DNA of 64,000 bases, from the NCBI GenBank assembly GCA_014804675.1, contig JAAUZH010000013.1, positions 128,733-192,732 on the forward strand, read 5' to 3'. The notes below the pieces were generated by a model. It ran no database searches and had not been told where the DNA came from. It saw nothing but the letters and a program-made list of their open reading frames with translations. Both the position numbers and the translations under genes were made by a program. Source of the stretch: Lachnospiraceae bacterium (GTDB lineage: Bacteria > Bacillota > Clostridia > Lachnospirales > Lachnospiraceae). This document shows positions 45,504-55,235 of this stretch, piece after piece. Position 1 is the first letter of the stretch. Each line of letters opens with the position of its first letter.

Positions 45504-45908
45504 CTACATGATTACGGCTCCATCAATGTTCGTAAAAATATGATTATCTGTTTCTCCCTGATTCATAGCAGTAATGACCGTATTGTTCTTGATATTTACA
45601 ATAAATGCCAGATCATCCACTAACACAAGGGATTCTTTGATTCCTTTCTCACCGGCCTTACTGGTACCTTCCGCCAAACGCTTAAGCTGTCCCTCTGTCA
45701 AATCAATGTTTCTGTTTTGCAGACGGCTGGCAGCATGCTTGGAAAACCTTAAATCACCGTTTTCATCCAATTCTACTGTTTTTACCGCCAGAATATCGGA
45801 AAAGCTTACTCCCTCTTCCTTCCTTATCCGGTTGGACTTTGCGGTCTGACTCTGGTACTCATTTTGTATCTGCTGGATAGAAAGAAACTGGTTTGATATA
45901 GGGTTCAT
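45504..45908 (-). CDS. Flagellar operon protein (TIGR02530 type)
   Basis: A 134-residue protein of the TIGR02530 flagellar-operon family, found next to flgD and flgE in clostridia. The signature is SFSDILAVKTVELDENGDLRFSKHAASRLQNRNIDLTEGQLKRLA-like sequence followed by KESLVLVDDLAFIVNIKNNTVIT. Function is unknown; hook or rod assembly is suggested by position. Confidence 0.85.
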   Translation of the reverse strand: MNPISNQFLSIQQIQNEYQSQTAKSNRIRKEEGVSFSDILAVKTVELDENGDLRFSKHAASRLQNRNIDLTEGQLKRLAEGTSKAGEKGIKESLVLVDDLAFIVNIKNNTVITAMNQGETDNHIFTNIDGAVIM

Positions 45909-45961
45909 CTTTCTTCCTCCTCCATGAGCATTCAGACTAATCCCAATCAGCCTTCGTTCTG

Positions 45962-46639
45962 TTATTCTCCATCCGAGCCACCGTCATTCGGCTGATTGTT
46001 TTTTTCAATCTCAATAAGTTCATCCATCTTTTTGATATAATCTTCAATGAGCTTCTGATCGTCCTCACTGATAAAGGACTTCTGATAATCGTTCATGGAT
46101 TCATATATCTGCTGGATAGATTGTACCGCTTCTTTATTAGCAGTGCTTAAATTTAACAGGCTGGGCAGTTTTGAAACAGCATAAATCAATGCGGTTGCCA
46201 TATTATAAGCTTCCAGATAATCTGCATCTGCCACAGTATCTACATCATCCAGAGGATATTCCCCTCCCTTGACTCCTAAAATGGCTTTGCCGTTTTCAAA
46301 AACAACATAATCTACCTGTCCACTCTCATATGTAATCTTGCCTGTATCGCTTACTGATTTTACGATAACCTCTTTCCCTACCAGAGCAGATGCCCGCTGC
46401 AATTCATTGTTTGCATTTAAGTTCTGCATTTCCTCTAACTCTGAGAATGTAGCAAGCTGGGAAATATATTCCGTATTAGAGGTAGGCTCCAAAGGATCCT
46501 GATATTTCATCTGTGCTACTAACAGTTGCAAAAAAGCATCTTTATCAAGGCTGCTTGAGCTTTTGCTTTCTTTTTGCGCCTCCTGCCAGGAAGTGCCTAA
46601 ATCCAGTTTTCCGTCCACGAACGGTGCTACGTTTGCCAT
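45962..46639 (-). CDS. flgD: Flagellar hook capping protein FlgD
   Basis: A 225-residue hook-cap protein. The conserved N-terminal segment is DKDAFLQLLVAQMKYQDPLEPTSNTEYISQLATFSELE, which is followed by the Tudor-like part (VGKEVIVKSVSDTG). The C-terminal tail is longer and acidic compared with B. subtilis FlgD. It lies between fliK and the TIGR02530 gene. Confidence 0.93.
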   Translation of the reverse strand: MANVAPFVDGKLDLGTSWQEAQKESKSSSSLDKDAFLQLLVAQMKYQDPLEPTSNTEYISQLATFSELEEMQNLNANNELQRASALVGKEVIVKSVSDTGKITYESGQVDYVVFENGKAILGVKGGEYPLDDVDTVADADYLEAYNMATALIYAVSKLPSLLNLSTANKEAVQSIQQIYESMNDYQKSFISEDDQKLIEDYIKKMDELIEIEKNNQPNDGGSDGE

Positions 46640-46654
46640 ATGCTTTCTCCTTCC

Positions 46655-48088
46655 TTATACCATATAATCTAATGTGTTTCCATTTCGTTCCATCATGTCC
46701 TTCTGAATTTCCATAGCCTCTTTTTCCTCTTCTAACAAATCAGGCTCTTCTTCTTCCAAAACATTCAGGTTGATTTTTCTTCTTGTTACCTTTTTTGCTT
46801 CATAGGCATTTTTCTCTTCACTGCCGCCTTTTTCCAAGTTTCTTTCAAACTCATGGCTGGCAACAAGGACTTCTACCGCTTCCACTTTCACCCCTTGGGC
46901 TTCCAGCTTTTCCCTTAACTGCATTACCTGAGCTTCCAGCACCTGTTTTACCGCTTCGCTTTCTGTGGTAAATTGGGCGGTTATGATACCTTCCTTTGCC
47001 CGAACCTGCAGATGCAGTGTTCCAAGGCTTTCCGGATGCAGCTGCATTTCCATGCTGGTAAAGTCTTCTCCTCCGGTCACTCTGACCGCTTCCCCGATTT
47101 GATTCAAAATGCTTTGAGGGTCAACGGCTGGTAAAGGAGCTTCCATTTCTATCGACATGGATTTGCTTTCTGCGGATACTGCCTGAGGCACAACAGAAGC
47201 TGCTGTTTCCTGTCCAAAGCTCCTATTGCTTTTTGCTCCTCTTCCTTCATCCCGAAGATTTTCCTGGGATGACTGCTGTTTAGCCGCATCTGCTTCTACG
47301 GAAGACACTTCCTTTTGTGCAGAATGATATACTCCTGTCTCTTCTGTCACCGGGGCTTTTTCCTGAACATCCTTTGATACGCCAGAAGCTTTCATGTCCA
47401 TCCCACTTGTTTTCTCTTCCGTTAAGGCTTCAAAGTGTTCCAGAGATACTGTTTCCTCCGCCATTCCTTCTTCCGGTTTCCATTCATCTCCTGCCTGGTC
47501 AACAGCTTTTTCCAGCATGGCAGCGATTTCTTCCGGCTTCATGCCAAGCTCACCTGCCAAATCCTCTACCGTTGTTGCTATCTGTGCAGAAAGTTCTTTC
47601 AGACCTCCAAACAACGTTTCATCTGTTACAAGAGCCAGCCCATCCAGTTCCTCTGACAGCTCCGTCACAAGTCCTGCCAGATTTGCAGGGTTTAAAAGGT
47701 CCACAAAAGATAATCCCATAGCTTCCATGGCAGCTTCCAGCTCCTCCACAGTCACATCCAGGGCATCGGCTATTTCTTCCTTCAGCTCATTTGCAGTTTC
47801 CTCTAACCGTACCGCTTCATCCTTTGTAAGAGCTTCCGGTTTTTTTCCGGATTCCGCTGCTTTTGAAATTTTGTCAGATTGACTGTTTTCATTGTTTACT
47901 GAAATCCTTTTTTCATTTCCTGAAGCTTTTGCCTGACTTCTGCCCACAGACATTTCCAGCTGTCCTTCTCTTCCGCTCATAATGTCTGCAAAGCTCTGCC
48001 CCATATTTCCGGATATATTTCCCTGTGCAGCGCCTACCGGCAGATTCACAGCAAATGCCTTTGCGCTTGTTGCGGGTACTCCCGTCAT
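46655..48088 (-). CDS. fliK: Flagellar hook-length control protein FliK
   Basis: A 477-residue secreted ruler protein. Residues 1-320 are low-complexity and variable. The conserved Flg_hook domain is EMQLHPESLGTLHLQVRAKEGIITAQFTTES, followed by VLEAQVMQLREKLEAQGVKV. FliK measures hook length and flips FlhB specificity. Divergent N-terminus is normal. Confidence 0.88.
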   Translation of the reverse strand: MTGVPATSAKAFAVNLPVGAAQGNISGNMGQSFADIMSGREGQLEMSVGRSQAKASGNEKRISVNNENSQSDKISKAAESGKKPEALTKDEAVRLEETANELKEEIADALDVTVEELEAAMEAMGLSFVDLLNPANLAGLVTELSEELDGLALVTDETLFGGLKELSAQIATTVEDLAGELGMKPEEIAAMLEKAVDQAGDEWKPEEGMAEETVSLEHFEALTEEKTSGMDMKASGVSKDVQEKAPVTEETGVYHSAQKEVSSVEADAAKQQSSQENLRDEGRGAKSNRSFGQETAASVVPQAVSAESKSMSIEMEAPLPAVDPQSILNQIGEAVRVTGGEDFTSMEMQLHPESLGTLHLQVRAKEGIITAQFTTESEAVKQVLEAQVMQLREKLEAQGVKVEAVEVLVASHEFERNLEKGGSEEKNAYEAKKVTRRKINLNVLEEEEPDLLEEEKEAMEIQKDMMERNGNTLDYMV

Positions 48089-48181
48089 TCGACTTCCTCC
48101 TTTCTTTGTGGATTTATTATAATTAATTTGGAAAATTCCAAATAATTACCTATCATAATATCGGCATATACAGCCTGAAAC

Positions 48182-49063
48182 TTAACTTTGAGGGTCCATG
48201 ATCTTAGTCAGTCTGGCCGCAACCTTAGCATCCATGACTCCCAAGATGTCACCTCTTGATTCTGCATCCATAGTGCCCAGGATTTTTGCAACCAGTTCCA
48301 GATTATCCGTCATAGCTTCAAAAATAGCTGCTGCTTCCTTGGCTTTCATTTCTGAATAGGCTTTGGCATAGTCCTCAATTTCCTGATCCACTTCAGCCTG
48401 TTTTACCACTTCTTTATACAAATACTCTGCTGTGGTAGGGTCCATTTCTTCATAATATTTCCTATACTCCTCAGCTCCCGGTCCCTTTTCTGAATAAACC
48501 ACTTCCTCATAAAATTCCGTCTTGATCCGTTGAAATTCCACCTGGCTGCTTTCAAAGGTCTTTAACCGCTCCACTTCCGCTTTAAGCGCTGCCACCTCTT
48601 CCGCATCGGAATCATTGCCTTCCTGTTCATTTGCCAGCTGCATTTCCAGAACCTTTATCTGCTCTACCGCTTCCTTCAGGCTTGTATATCCGCCATATTC
48701 TCCTTCATCCTCTGTTTCCGTTTCCTTAGAGCCAGGCAGTATTTTATTAACAACAGGCACATCCTTTAAAACCGGCGTCAGCACATTGCTTCCAAAACCG
48801 CCCACATCCAATTTTATTAAAAGACACAATATCCCCAGCCAGACAATAATAATAACACTTGTTACCAATACTACCGAAATGGTACTGCCTTCTGAATCCT
48901 CATCTAAAGCCGCTTCCTGCATGGCAAATTCTTTTGCCCGCTCCTTTGCTTCTTTTCTCTGCTTTTTCTGTTCCTCTTTAAATTTCTTCTTTTCTTCCTT
49001 CAGCTTTCTTTTATCCGCCTCGGGATTTGTTGAAAAATTTTGTTCGATTGCTTCTCTTGCCAT
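48182..49063 (-). CDS. MotE/MgtE-N-like flagellar membrane protein
   Basis: A 293-residue protein with a basic coiled N-terminus, one transmembrane helix (VVLVTSVIIIVWLGILCLLI, about 65-85), a coiled coil and a C-terminal MgtE-N/FliG-like helical repeat (AAIFEAMTDNLELVAKILGTMDAESRGDILGVMDAKVAARLTKIMDP). This matches MotE-type (YlxF-position) proteins encoded between fliJ and fliK. A role as a periplasmic chaperone or export-associated factor is known for related MotE; here inferred. Confidence 0.72.
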   Translation of the reverse strand: MAREAIEQNFSTNPEADKRKLKEEKKKFKEEQKKQRKEAKERAKEFAMQEAALDEDSEGSTISVVLVTSVIIIVWLGILCLLIKLDVGGFGSNVLTPVLKDVPVVNKILPGSKETETEDEGEYGGYTSLKEAVEQIKVLEMQLANEQEGNDSDAEEVAALKAEVERLKTFESSQVEFQRIKTEFYEEVVYSEKGPGAEEYRKYYEEMDPTTAEYLYKEVVKQAEVDQEIEDYAKAYSEMKAKEAAAIFEAMTDNLELVAKILGTMDAESRGDILGVMDAKVAARLTKIMDPQS

Positions 49064-49076
49064 TTTTTGTCACCTG

Positions 49077-49535
49077 CTATTCATTTTCCGCCAGCTTCTG
49101 CCCGTAAGTATAGCTGGTAAGCTGATCTATTTCCTTACCCTCTGCCGACTTCTCCTCCATAAGAAATTCTGCAAAAGCATTTTCCCTAAGGATTTCATGA
49201 GTTCGCCGTTCCATGCGTACCTCCATAAGCTTTACCCGTTTCTTCTCCAAAAGCTCTTCAGCCAGAAAAAGTGCCTTTTTCTGGTCTTCTATCCTGCCCT
49301 CTGCCTTTCGGATGCCTGATTTATTTAAGATGATTTCCCGAATATCCAAAGAGGGCGCCTCCAGCAATTCCTTTGCCTTCCGCTCCAAAGCCGCTTTCCT
49401 GTTGTATAAAACAGACAGCCGTTCCTGCTCTTCCAGCACTTTGCGGTTTGCGGCAGCAAATTCATTTTTTGCCTGTTCCTCCAGCTTATTCTTTATATTC
49501 AGAATATTCTGCATTCGATACTTAAATACACTCAA
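49077..49535 (-). CDS. fliJ: Flagellar export chaperone FliJ
   Basis: A 152-residue coiled-coil protein (KYRMQNILNIKNKLEEQAKNEFAAANRKVLEE start). FliJ is the central stalk of the FliI ATPase ring and carries export chaperones. It is located between fliI and the MotE-like gene, as in B. subtilis. Confidence 0.88.
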   Translation of the reverse strand: MSVFKYRMQNILNIKNKLEEQAKNEFAAANRKVLEEQERLSVLYNRKAALERKAKELLEAPSLDIREIILNKSGIRKAEGRIEDQKKALFLAEELLEKKRVKLMEVRMERRTHEILRENAFAEFLMEEKSAEGKEIDQLTSYTYGQKLAENE

Positions 49536-49556
49536 AACGCTTCCTGCCCTCTATAT

Positions 49557-50870
49557 TCAAAATAATTCCAAAAGCATCTGTATTTCCTCTTCAAAGGAAA
49601 TCTTTTCATCGGTTTCCTGCATGAGGAACTGATTTACCTGCTGGATTTTCTCTATGGCAAAGTCAATTGACGGATTGCTGCCCTGCTTGTAAGCGCCGAT
49701 ATTGATTAAATCTTCCGCCTCTGTATAGGTAGCCATAACATTCTTAAGCTTTCCAGCCGCCTGCTTATGCTCTCCATCGCAAATCTGGCTCATACATCTG
49801 GATATGCTCTGTAAAATATCTATAGCAGGATAATGGTTCTTATGTGCCAGTTTACGGTTTAGCATAATATGACCATCCAAAATGCTTCGAGCCGTATCCG
49901 TAATGGGCTCGTTAAAGTCATCTCCATCTACCAAAACCGTGTACAGCCCCGTAATGGAACCTTTCTGCGCTCTACCTGCCCTCTCTAACAGCTTCGGCAT
50001 TTCCGAATACACACTGGGGGGATACCCTCTTGTAACAGGAGGTTCTCCGCTGGCAAGACCGATTTCCCTCTGGGCCATGGAAAAACGCGTCAGGGAATCC
50101 ATCATAAGCAGGACATCTTTTCCCTGATCCCTGAAGTATTCTGCAATAGCCGTAGCCGTTTTTGCCGCTTTATTCCGTTCCAGAGCCGGCTTATCGGAAG
50201 TGGATACCACCACCACTGACCGCCTCATGCCTTCTTCCCCAAGATCGCGTTCAATAAACTCTCTTACTTCCCTGCCCCGTTCTCCAATCAGGGCAATTAC
50301 ATTGATATCTGCTCTGGTGTTTCTGGCAAACATTCCCATTAAAGTGGATTTTCCCACACCGGAGCCGGCAAAAATACCGATTCTCTGTCCCTTCCCAACG
50401 GTAATCATCCCGTCTACCGCCTTTACTCCAAGAGGCAGTATCGTATCAATGATTTCCCTTTTTAAAGGATCTGGCGGCGGCGCTTCTACCGGATAAGACT
50501 CCCTTAAAGAAAGTTCTTCGCCGTGTATCGGCCTTCCAAGACCATCCAACGTCTTTCCCAGCAGTTCCTCTCCCACCTGTACTGCCAGAGGATAGCCTTG
50601 ATTTTCCACAATACAGCCTCCACCGATACCGTCCGTCACTTCATAAGGCATAAGCAGCGTTCTTCCGTTTCGGAATCCCACTACCTCGGCAAGTATGTAT
50701 TTTCCGGTCCGGCCTTCCAGATAAATACGGCAAAGATCCGCAAGCTTTGCTTCCGGACCTGCCGATTCAATGGTCAGCCCTACTACATTTACTACCTTTC
50801 CCATCTTTTTGAAAAAGGTATCCTGTTTTAACCTATTGTATTTTTGAAAGTCAATCCGCAGTCCTTCCAT
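49557..50870 (-). CDS. fliI: Flagellum-specific ATPase FliI
   Basis: A 437-residue type III export ATPase. Walker A is IFAGSGVGKSTLMGMFA, Walker B is VLLMMDSLTRFSMAQREIGL, and a Q-loop/arginine region follows (GDDFNEPITDTARSILDGHIML). The start at 50870 (MEGLRIDFQKYNRLK) follows AAAGGAATTAGT and is just past the fliH stop; the open frame extends to 50966 inside fliH. Confidence 0.96.
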   Translation of the reverse strand: MEGLRIDFQKYNRLKQDTFFKKMGKVVNVVGLTIESAGPEAKLADLCRIYLEGRTGKYILAEVVGFRNGRTLLMPYEVTDGIGGGCIVENQGYPLAVQVGEELLGKTLDGLGRPIHGEELSLRESYPVEAPPPDPLKREIIDTILPLGVKAVDGMITVGKGQRIGIFAGSGVGKSTLMGMFARNTRADINVIALIGERGREVREFIERDLGEEGMRRSVVVVSTSDKPALERNKAAKTATAIAEYFRDQGKDVLLMMDSLTRFSMAQREIGLASGEPPVTRGYPPSVYSEMPKLLERAGRAQKGSITGLYTVLVDGDDFNEPITDTARSILDGHIMLNRKLAHKNHYPAIDILQSISRCMSQICDGEHKQAAGKLKNVMATYTEAEDLINIGAYKQGSNPSIDFAIEKIQQVNQFLMQETDEKISFEEEIQMLLELF

Positions 50871-50871
50871 A

Positions 50872-51759
50872 CTAATTCCTTTCATAAGACAATAATTGCA
50901 ACTGCTTTGATAGTTCTTCCAGCTGTACCCCAAGGCTGCAGTCAAAAATGCCTCCTTCGGTTTCAATCATACATTCGCTCTGTGCAAGGGTCACATCCTC
51001 AATTACCTCAAGGGTAGCATCTTTTCCCTGTACAAACCGCCTGATTTCCTCTTTTTTTGCATTCACCGCCTCATAATCTTCTCTGGACACATGAATGATA
51101 AAATCTCTTCCTGCACCCATCCTGCTCATGCTCACTTCCAAAAGATGCACGATCATTTCCTTCTCGTGCTTTAAATTCACTTTAAAAATATGTTCATAGA
51201 TTCCGGTAAGAATATCTACAAATTCCGGCTCCAGCTCTTTTCTCTTTTCCTGATAGTTTTTTTCAAGCAGCGCTTCTTTTTCCGCCAGGGCCTGTTCCTG
51301 TCTGGAAATCTCCGTCTGTGCCTGCTCCATGGCCTCTGCATAGCCTGCCTGCCGGCCCTCCTGAATCCCTTCTTCCCTTGCCTGGTTCCTTATAGCTTCT
51401 GCTTCCGTTGCTGCTCTTTGCAGGATTTCTTCCGCTTCTCTTTTTGCATCTTCCACTATTTCTTCTGGTCCCGGCCCTTCACAGGCTTCCAAAGAAACCT
51501 GACTTGCCTCTACTCCCATAGAAAAGCCATCGTTTTCCTGTTCCAGTTCTTCTCCAAGCAGCCTTGCTACTTTGGCTGCTTCCAAATCGTTTACTGCTTC
51601 CTGCGGAACCGCTTGATGAACAATTTCTTTCGGCGCTTCTTTTTGGACATCCTGAAGCTCTTTCAATCGTTTTTCAAAAAGCACATCGGAATCAATCACC
51701 CTTGTTTGCTCGGTCTGAAATGAAATATAGCCTGATTTATATAAACTTGGACTAGACAA
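50872..51759 (-). CDS. fliH: Flagellar assembly protein FliH
   Basis: A 295-residue negative regulator and stator of FliI. The N-terminus (SPSLYKSGYISFQTEQTRVIDSD) is family-like, the middle is a coiled coil rich in Glu/Gln/Ala, and the C-terminal domain (KHEKEMIVHLLEVSMSRM...VSREDYEAVNAKKEEI) is globular. The start is TTG at 51759, with GGAGG 11 nt upstream; a GTG at 51771 would abut the site. It overlaps the fliG end by 8 nt. Confidence 0.88.
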   Translation of the reverse strand: MSSPSLYKSGYISFQTEQTRVIDSDVLFEKRLKELQDVQKEAPKEIVHQAVPQEAVNDLEAAKVARLLGEELEQENDGFSMGVEASQVSLEACEGPGPEEIVEDAKREAEEILQRAATEAEAIRNQAREEGIQEGRQAGYAEAMEQAQTEISRQEQALAEKEALLEKNYQEKRKELEPEFVDILTGIYEHIFKVNLKHEKEMIVHLLEVSMSRMGAGRDFIIHVSREDYEAVNAKKEEIRRFVQGKDATLEVIEDVTLAQSECMIETEGGIFDCSLGVQLEELSKQLQLLSYERN

Positions 51760-52765
51760 CGATTTCGTCACCTCCGCCTCTGGAGATTACAATCTCGCCG
51801 GAATCTTCTAATTTCCTGATGATATTGACAATCTTCTGCTGTGCTTCTTCTACATCTTTCATACGAACAGGACCCATGAATTCCATATCCTCTTTGATCA
51901 TCGTAGCAAGACGCTTGGACAGATTGTTGAAGATTGCAGTCTGTACTTGTTCATTAGAGCCCTTCAGCGCAATTGCAAGATCATTATTATCCACATCCCG
52001 AAGCACTCTCTGGATTGCCCTGTCATCAAGCAGCAGAATATCCTCGAACACAAACATTTTCTTCCGGATTTCGTCTGCCAGTTCCGGTTCTTCGATTTCC
52101 AATGTTTCCATAATGTGCTTCTCTGTTCCTCTGTCTACAGTATTCAGGATATCTACCACAGCATCCACACCGCCAATAATGGTGTAATCCTGATTTACCA
52201 GGGAAGACAGCTTTGATTCCAGTATCTTTTCCACCTCTTTGATAACATCCGGGCTGGTCCGGTCCATCATCGCCATACGCTTTGCCACATCCGCCTGCCT
52301 GTCCGGCGGCAGGGAAGAAATAATGCTTGCCGCCTGGCCAGAGGGCAGATAGGACAAAATAAGCGCAATGGTCTGAGGATGTTCGTCCTGAATAAAGTTC
52401 AATATCTGGCTTGCCTCTGCCTTTCTTACAAATTCGAAAGGCTTTACCTGTAAAGAAGCAGTCAGCTTTCCAATTACTTCCACTGCCTTGTCAGTACCAA
52501 GAGCTTTCTCTAAAAGCTCCTTAGCATAACCGATACCACCTTCCGCAATATATTGCTGCGCCAGACATACCTCATAAAACTCACTAATGACCTCTTCCTT
52601 TACCTGCGGCGTGATACTCCTTGTATTGGCAATTTCCAAGGTCAGTTCTTCTATTTCTTCTTCTTTTAAGTGCTTAAACACAAGCGAAGATTTCTCCGGT
52701 CCAAGGGCAATCAATAAAATTGCAGCCTTTTGAAGTCCTGATATGCCAGATTCTCCTCGAGCCAT
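51752..52765 (-). CDS. fliG: Flagellar motor switch protein FliG
   Basis: A 337-residue rotor protein that transmits torque from MotA. Family motifs are GLQKAAILLIALGPEKSSLV, then HPQTIALILSYLPSGQAASI (EHPQ loop), and the charged C-terminal domain (FEDILLLDDRAIQRVLRDVDNNDLAIALKG). The start at 52765 is preferred (GGGGG 9 nt upstream) over 52771. It follows fliF at once. Confidence 0.96.
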   Translation of the reverse strand: MARGESGISGLQKAAILLIALGPEKSSLVFKHLKEEEIEELTLEIANTRSITPQVKEEVISEFYEVCLAQQYIAEGGIGYAKELLEKALGTDKAVEVIGKLTASLQVKPFEFVRKAEASQILNFIQDEHPQTIALILSYLPSGQAASIISSLPPDRQADVAKRMAMMDRTSPDVIKEVEKILESKLSSLVNQDYTIIGGVDAVVDILNTVDRGTEKHIMETLEIEEPELADEIRKKMFVFEDILLLDDRAIQRVLRDVDNNDLAIALKGSNEQVQTAIFNNLSKRLATMIKEDMEFMGPVRMKDVEEAQQKIVNIIRKLEDSGEIVISRGGGDEIVV

Positions 52766-52771
52766 TGGCAT

Positions 52772-54382
52772 TTACCCCCATTCCTCCGTCAGCCAGTTCC
52801 TAAGCAAGTTGGCAACCGCCTCTGGATTTTCGTCCACAAATTTTTCTATCAGTTTTCTCGTCTCTGATTTTTCTTCCAATTCTATGTCTTCCAACTCTGC
52901 CGTTGGGGTAGACTGTAGCAGGGATTCCACAGAAAGCTCTTCTTCTGTCTGTTCCGCTCTTGCTCCCCGCATGCTTCTTAAGACAACGAAAGCAAGCAAT
53001 GCTAAAATCAGCACGATAAGCACAATCTGTACTACATCCCATGCGCCCACGGAAAGACCTTCTTTATCAATAAAGATAGGCTTTTCCTGAGCCACGATCT
53101 GAATGTTTTCTTCGGAAATGCCAGTAGCCTTTGCTACTAATGCATAAATCTCCTCGTCCACTTCCAGCTTGATCACATCACCATTGGTAACTTTGAACTC
53201 ATCCCAGGTGATTCCTTCTAAAAGCCCTTGTCTTTGTACCTCTTCTTCGTTATATACATGCAGCTTCGTAGCCGCAATTCCTATGGAGGACTCGTCATAA
53301 ACGATATCTCCCGGCGGCTTCGTCTCCGTTCTTACACTTTCATCCTGAAGATATTTGCTCTCTCTTTCTGATAGTGTGGAAGAAGAATCCGCATAATCAC
53401 TGATTACATAGCTGGCGCCATCCTCGTCATTGCTGCCTGTACCCGGTTCCCCACCGGTAATGCCCTGATTCTCAGCCTCATAGACCCGTTCTTCGCTTAA
53501 AAGTCCTCCTTCCGAGCCTTCCGGAGCCTGAAAATTGTGATCCGTCTGTTCCGTTGTTGAAAAATCAAGTTTTAAATTGCTGGTTACCTCCACGCTGTCA
53601 TAAAGGGTAGTCCCAATCAAAACAGAACGCACTTCGCTCTTCACTATCGCTTCCGCCTTTGACTTGGCATCTAACTGGGTGCTGGCATTTCCAGCAACAT
53701 TCCCATTATCTTCTCCAGCAAACAGCAGATTTCCTGCTGTATCGATGATGGTCACATTATCCGTACTGGTATTGCCAAGAGCAGTAGCCACATATCTGGC
53801 CAAAGCGGCTGCGTTGTCGCTTGTCAGTTCCATTCCGCCTTCGATTTCCAGCGTAACTGCCGCAAAAGATTCCTTGTTCTGCGCAATCAAAGTGCCATCC
53901 TGCTCCGGTATGGTCAAATCCACCTTTGCTCGTTTTACCGCTTCGTTTCTCTGCAGGGTGGACTCCATGTCCTTTTGCAGCCATACCTTATAAAGCTTCT
54001 GTTTATCTGATTCCGTAGTGGAAAATCCACCGGAAGTAACTTTCGTAATATCGCCATATGTATCGGAAGGGATATTATTGGCTCCCAAAAGAAGATTTGC
54101 ATCTCCCAGCTGGCTTTTCAATATTGACACCCTGAGACCGTCTGTACTCGTCTCGTATTTTAAGTTCTCGCTTTCAAGCAGTTCAACAATTTCCGATGCT
54201 TCCTTTTGGCTCTCACAGGTAGCCAAGGGAATGTACTGGGGTCTTGTCAACAGATAACCCAAAACGGAAAACATCAAGACAACCCCTGCAAAGGCACAGA
54301 CAATAATCGTCTTCTGCTTCGGATTGAATTTATTCCACCACTCTAATAGCTTTTCTGGAATTTGTTTTAATTTGTCTGACAT
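52772..54382 (-). CDS. fliF: Flagellar MS-ring protein FliF
   Basis: A 536-residue membrane ring protein. Two membrane helices flank the periplasmic part: TIIVCAFAGVVLMFSVLGYLL near residue 30 and VVQIVLIVLILALLAFVVL near residue 450. Ring-building motifs include YIPLATCESQKEASEIVELLESENLKYE and LARYVATALGNTSTDNVTIIDT. The C-terminal FliG-binding region ends in VANLLRNWLTEEWG. Confidence 0.96.
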   Translation of the reverse strand: MSDKLKQIPEKLLEWWNKFNPKQKTIIVCAFAGVVLMFSVLGYLLTRPQYIPLATCESQKEASEIVELLESENLKYETSTDGLRVSILKSQLGDANLLLGANNIPSDTYGDITKVTSGGFSTTESDKQKLYKVWLQKDMESTLQRNEAVKRAKVDLTIPEQDGTLIAQNKESFAAVTLEIEGGMELTSDNAAALARYVATALGNTSTDNVTIIDTAGNLLFAGEDNGNVAGNASTQLDAKSKAEAIVKSEVRSVLIGTTLYDSVEVTSNLKLDFSTTEQTDHNFQAPEGSEGGLLSEERVYEAENQGITGGEPGTGSNDEDGASYVISDYADSSSTLSERESKYLQDESVRTETKPPGDIVYDESSIGIAATKLHVYNEEEVQRQGLLEGITWDEFKVTNGDVIKLEVDEEIYALVAKATGISEENIQIVAQEKPIFIDKEGLSVGAWDVVQIVLIVLILALLAFVVLRSMRGARAEQTEEELSVESLLQSTPTAELEDIELEEKSETRKLIEKFVDENPEAVANLLRNWLTEEWG

Positions 54383-54408
54383 AACAAGTTGCTCCTTAGT
54401 ACCTTACT

Positions 54409-54747
54409 TTAAATCGAAATCTGCATGATTTCTTTATAAGCTTCCATAAACTTGTCTCTTACCGCAATGGTATATGTAATTGCAGCAGATGCCTTCTGCA
54501 ATGCAATCCCCAGATCATGTGGGTTTTCCGTTTCACCAAGAGCAAGCTTTATCTCTTCATTTTCCGCATCGGAAATATATCCGTTGGTAGTATTGATTCC
54601 TTCTACAGCCGCATGGAAAAAAGATTCAAACACATCATCGCCTGTTTCCATGCCGCTCTGGATCTTACTGTCAGATAACAAAGAGCTTGCTTTGACCGCC
54701 TCTTTAATAATCCCTGAATTCACATTGTTTAAAGCTGTAATGTCCAT
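54409..54747 (-). CDS. fliE: Flagellar hook-basal body complex protein FliE
   Basis: A 112-residue protein that joins the MS ring to the rod. The conserved end is LALGETENPHDLGIALQKASAAITYTIAVRDKFMEAYKEIMQISI. The start at 54747 follows GAGGG at 6 nt. Confidence 0.93.
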   Translation of the reverse strand: MDITALNNVNSGIIKEAVKASSLLSDSKIQSGMETGDDVFESFFHAAVEGINTTNGYISDAENEEIKLALGETENPHDLGIALQKASAAITYTIAVRDKFMEAYKEIMQISI

Positions 54748-54772
54748 TTCCATCCCTCTTCTATTTTATATT

Positions 54773-55216
54773 TTAGTTAGCCATTTCCAAACCTTTTAAT
54801 GCCATACTCTTGCTTGCATCAAAAGCAGTGGCATTTGCCTCATAGGCCCGGCTGGCATCAATTAAGTTCGTCATTTCCGTAATGATATTTACATTGGGAT
54901 ACCATACATATCCGTTCTCATCCGCATCCGGATGTGACGGTTCATATGCCTTTACCAAATCCGTCTCATAATCCTCATAGGTGCCTACTACTTTTACTCC
55001 TTTTCCCGCATAACGGTCCGTTGCGCTATTTAACACTCTGGAAAAAGGCGTCTGGGACTCTCTCTCCTGGAACACTACCGTTTTTCTCCGGTAAGGCGTA
55101 CCGTCCGCAGTCCTTGTAGTGCTAGCATTTGCTACATTTTCTGAAATGACATCCATCCGATATCTTTGTGCGGTAAGTCCCGACGCATTTACATCAAAAG
55201 CACTGAACATACTCAT
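54773..55216 (-). CDS. flgC: Flagellar basal-body rod protein FlgC
   Basis: A 147-residue proximal rod protein. The rod signature is FDVNASGLTAQRYRMDVISENVANASTTRTADGTPYRRK and the C-terminal helix is TEMTNLIDASRAYEANATAFDASKSMALKGLEMAN. Confidence 0.95.
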   Translation of the reverse strand: MSMFSAFDVNASGLTAQRYRMDVISENVANASTTRTADGTPYRRKTVVFQERESQTPFSRVLNSATDRYAGKGVKVVGTYEDYETDLVKAYEPSHPDADENGYVWYPNVNIITEMTNLIDASRAYEANATAFDASKSMALKGLEMAN

Positions 55217-55235
55217 AACTCATTCCTCCTGCTTC

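Noticed and set aside
48615..49319. Plus-strand open frame of 234 codons
   Set aside because: It is antisense to the MotE-like gene and fliJ and is rich in Ser/Phe/Cys, typical of a shadow of Lys/Glu-rich genes.
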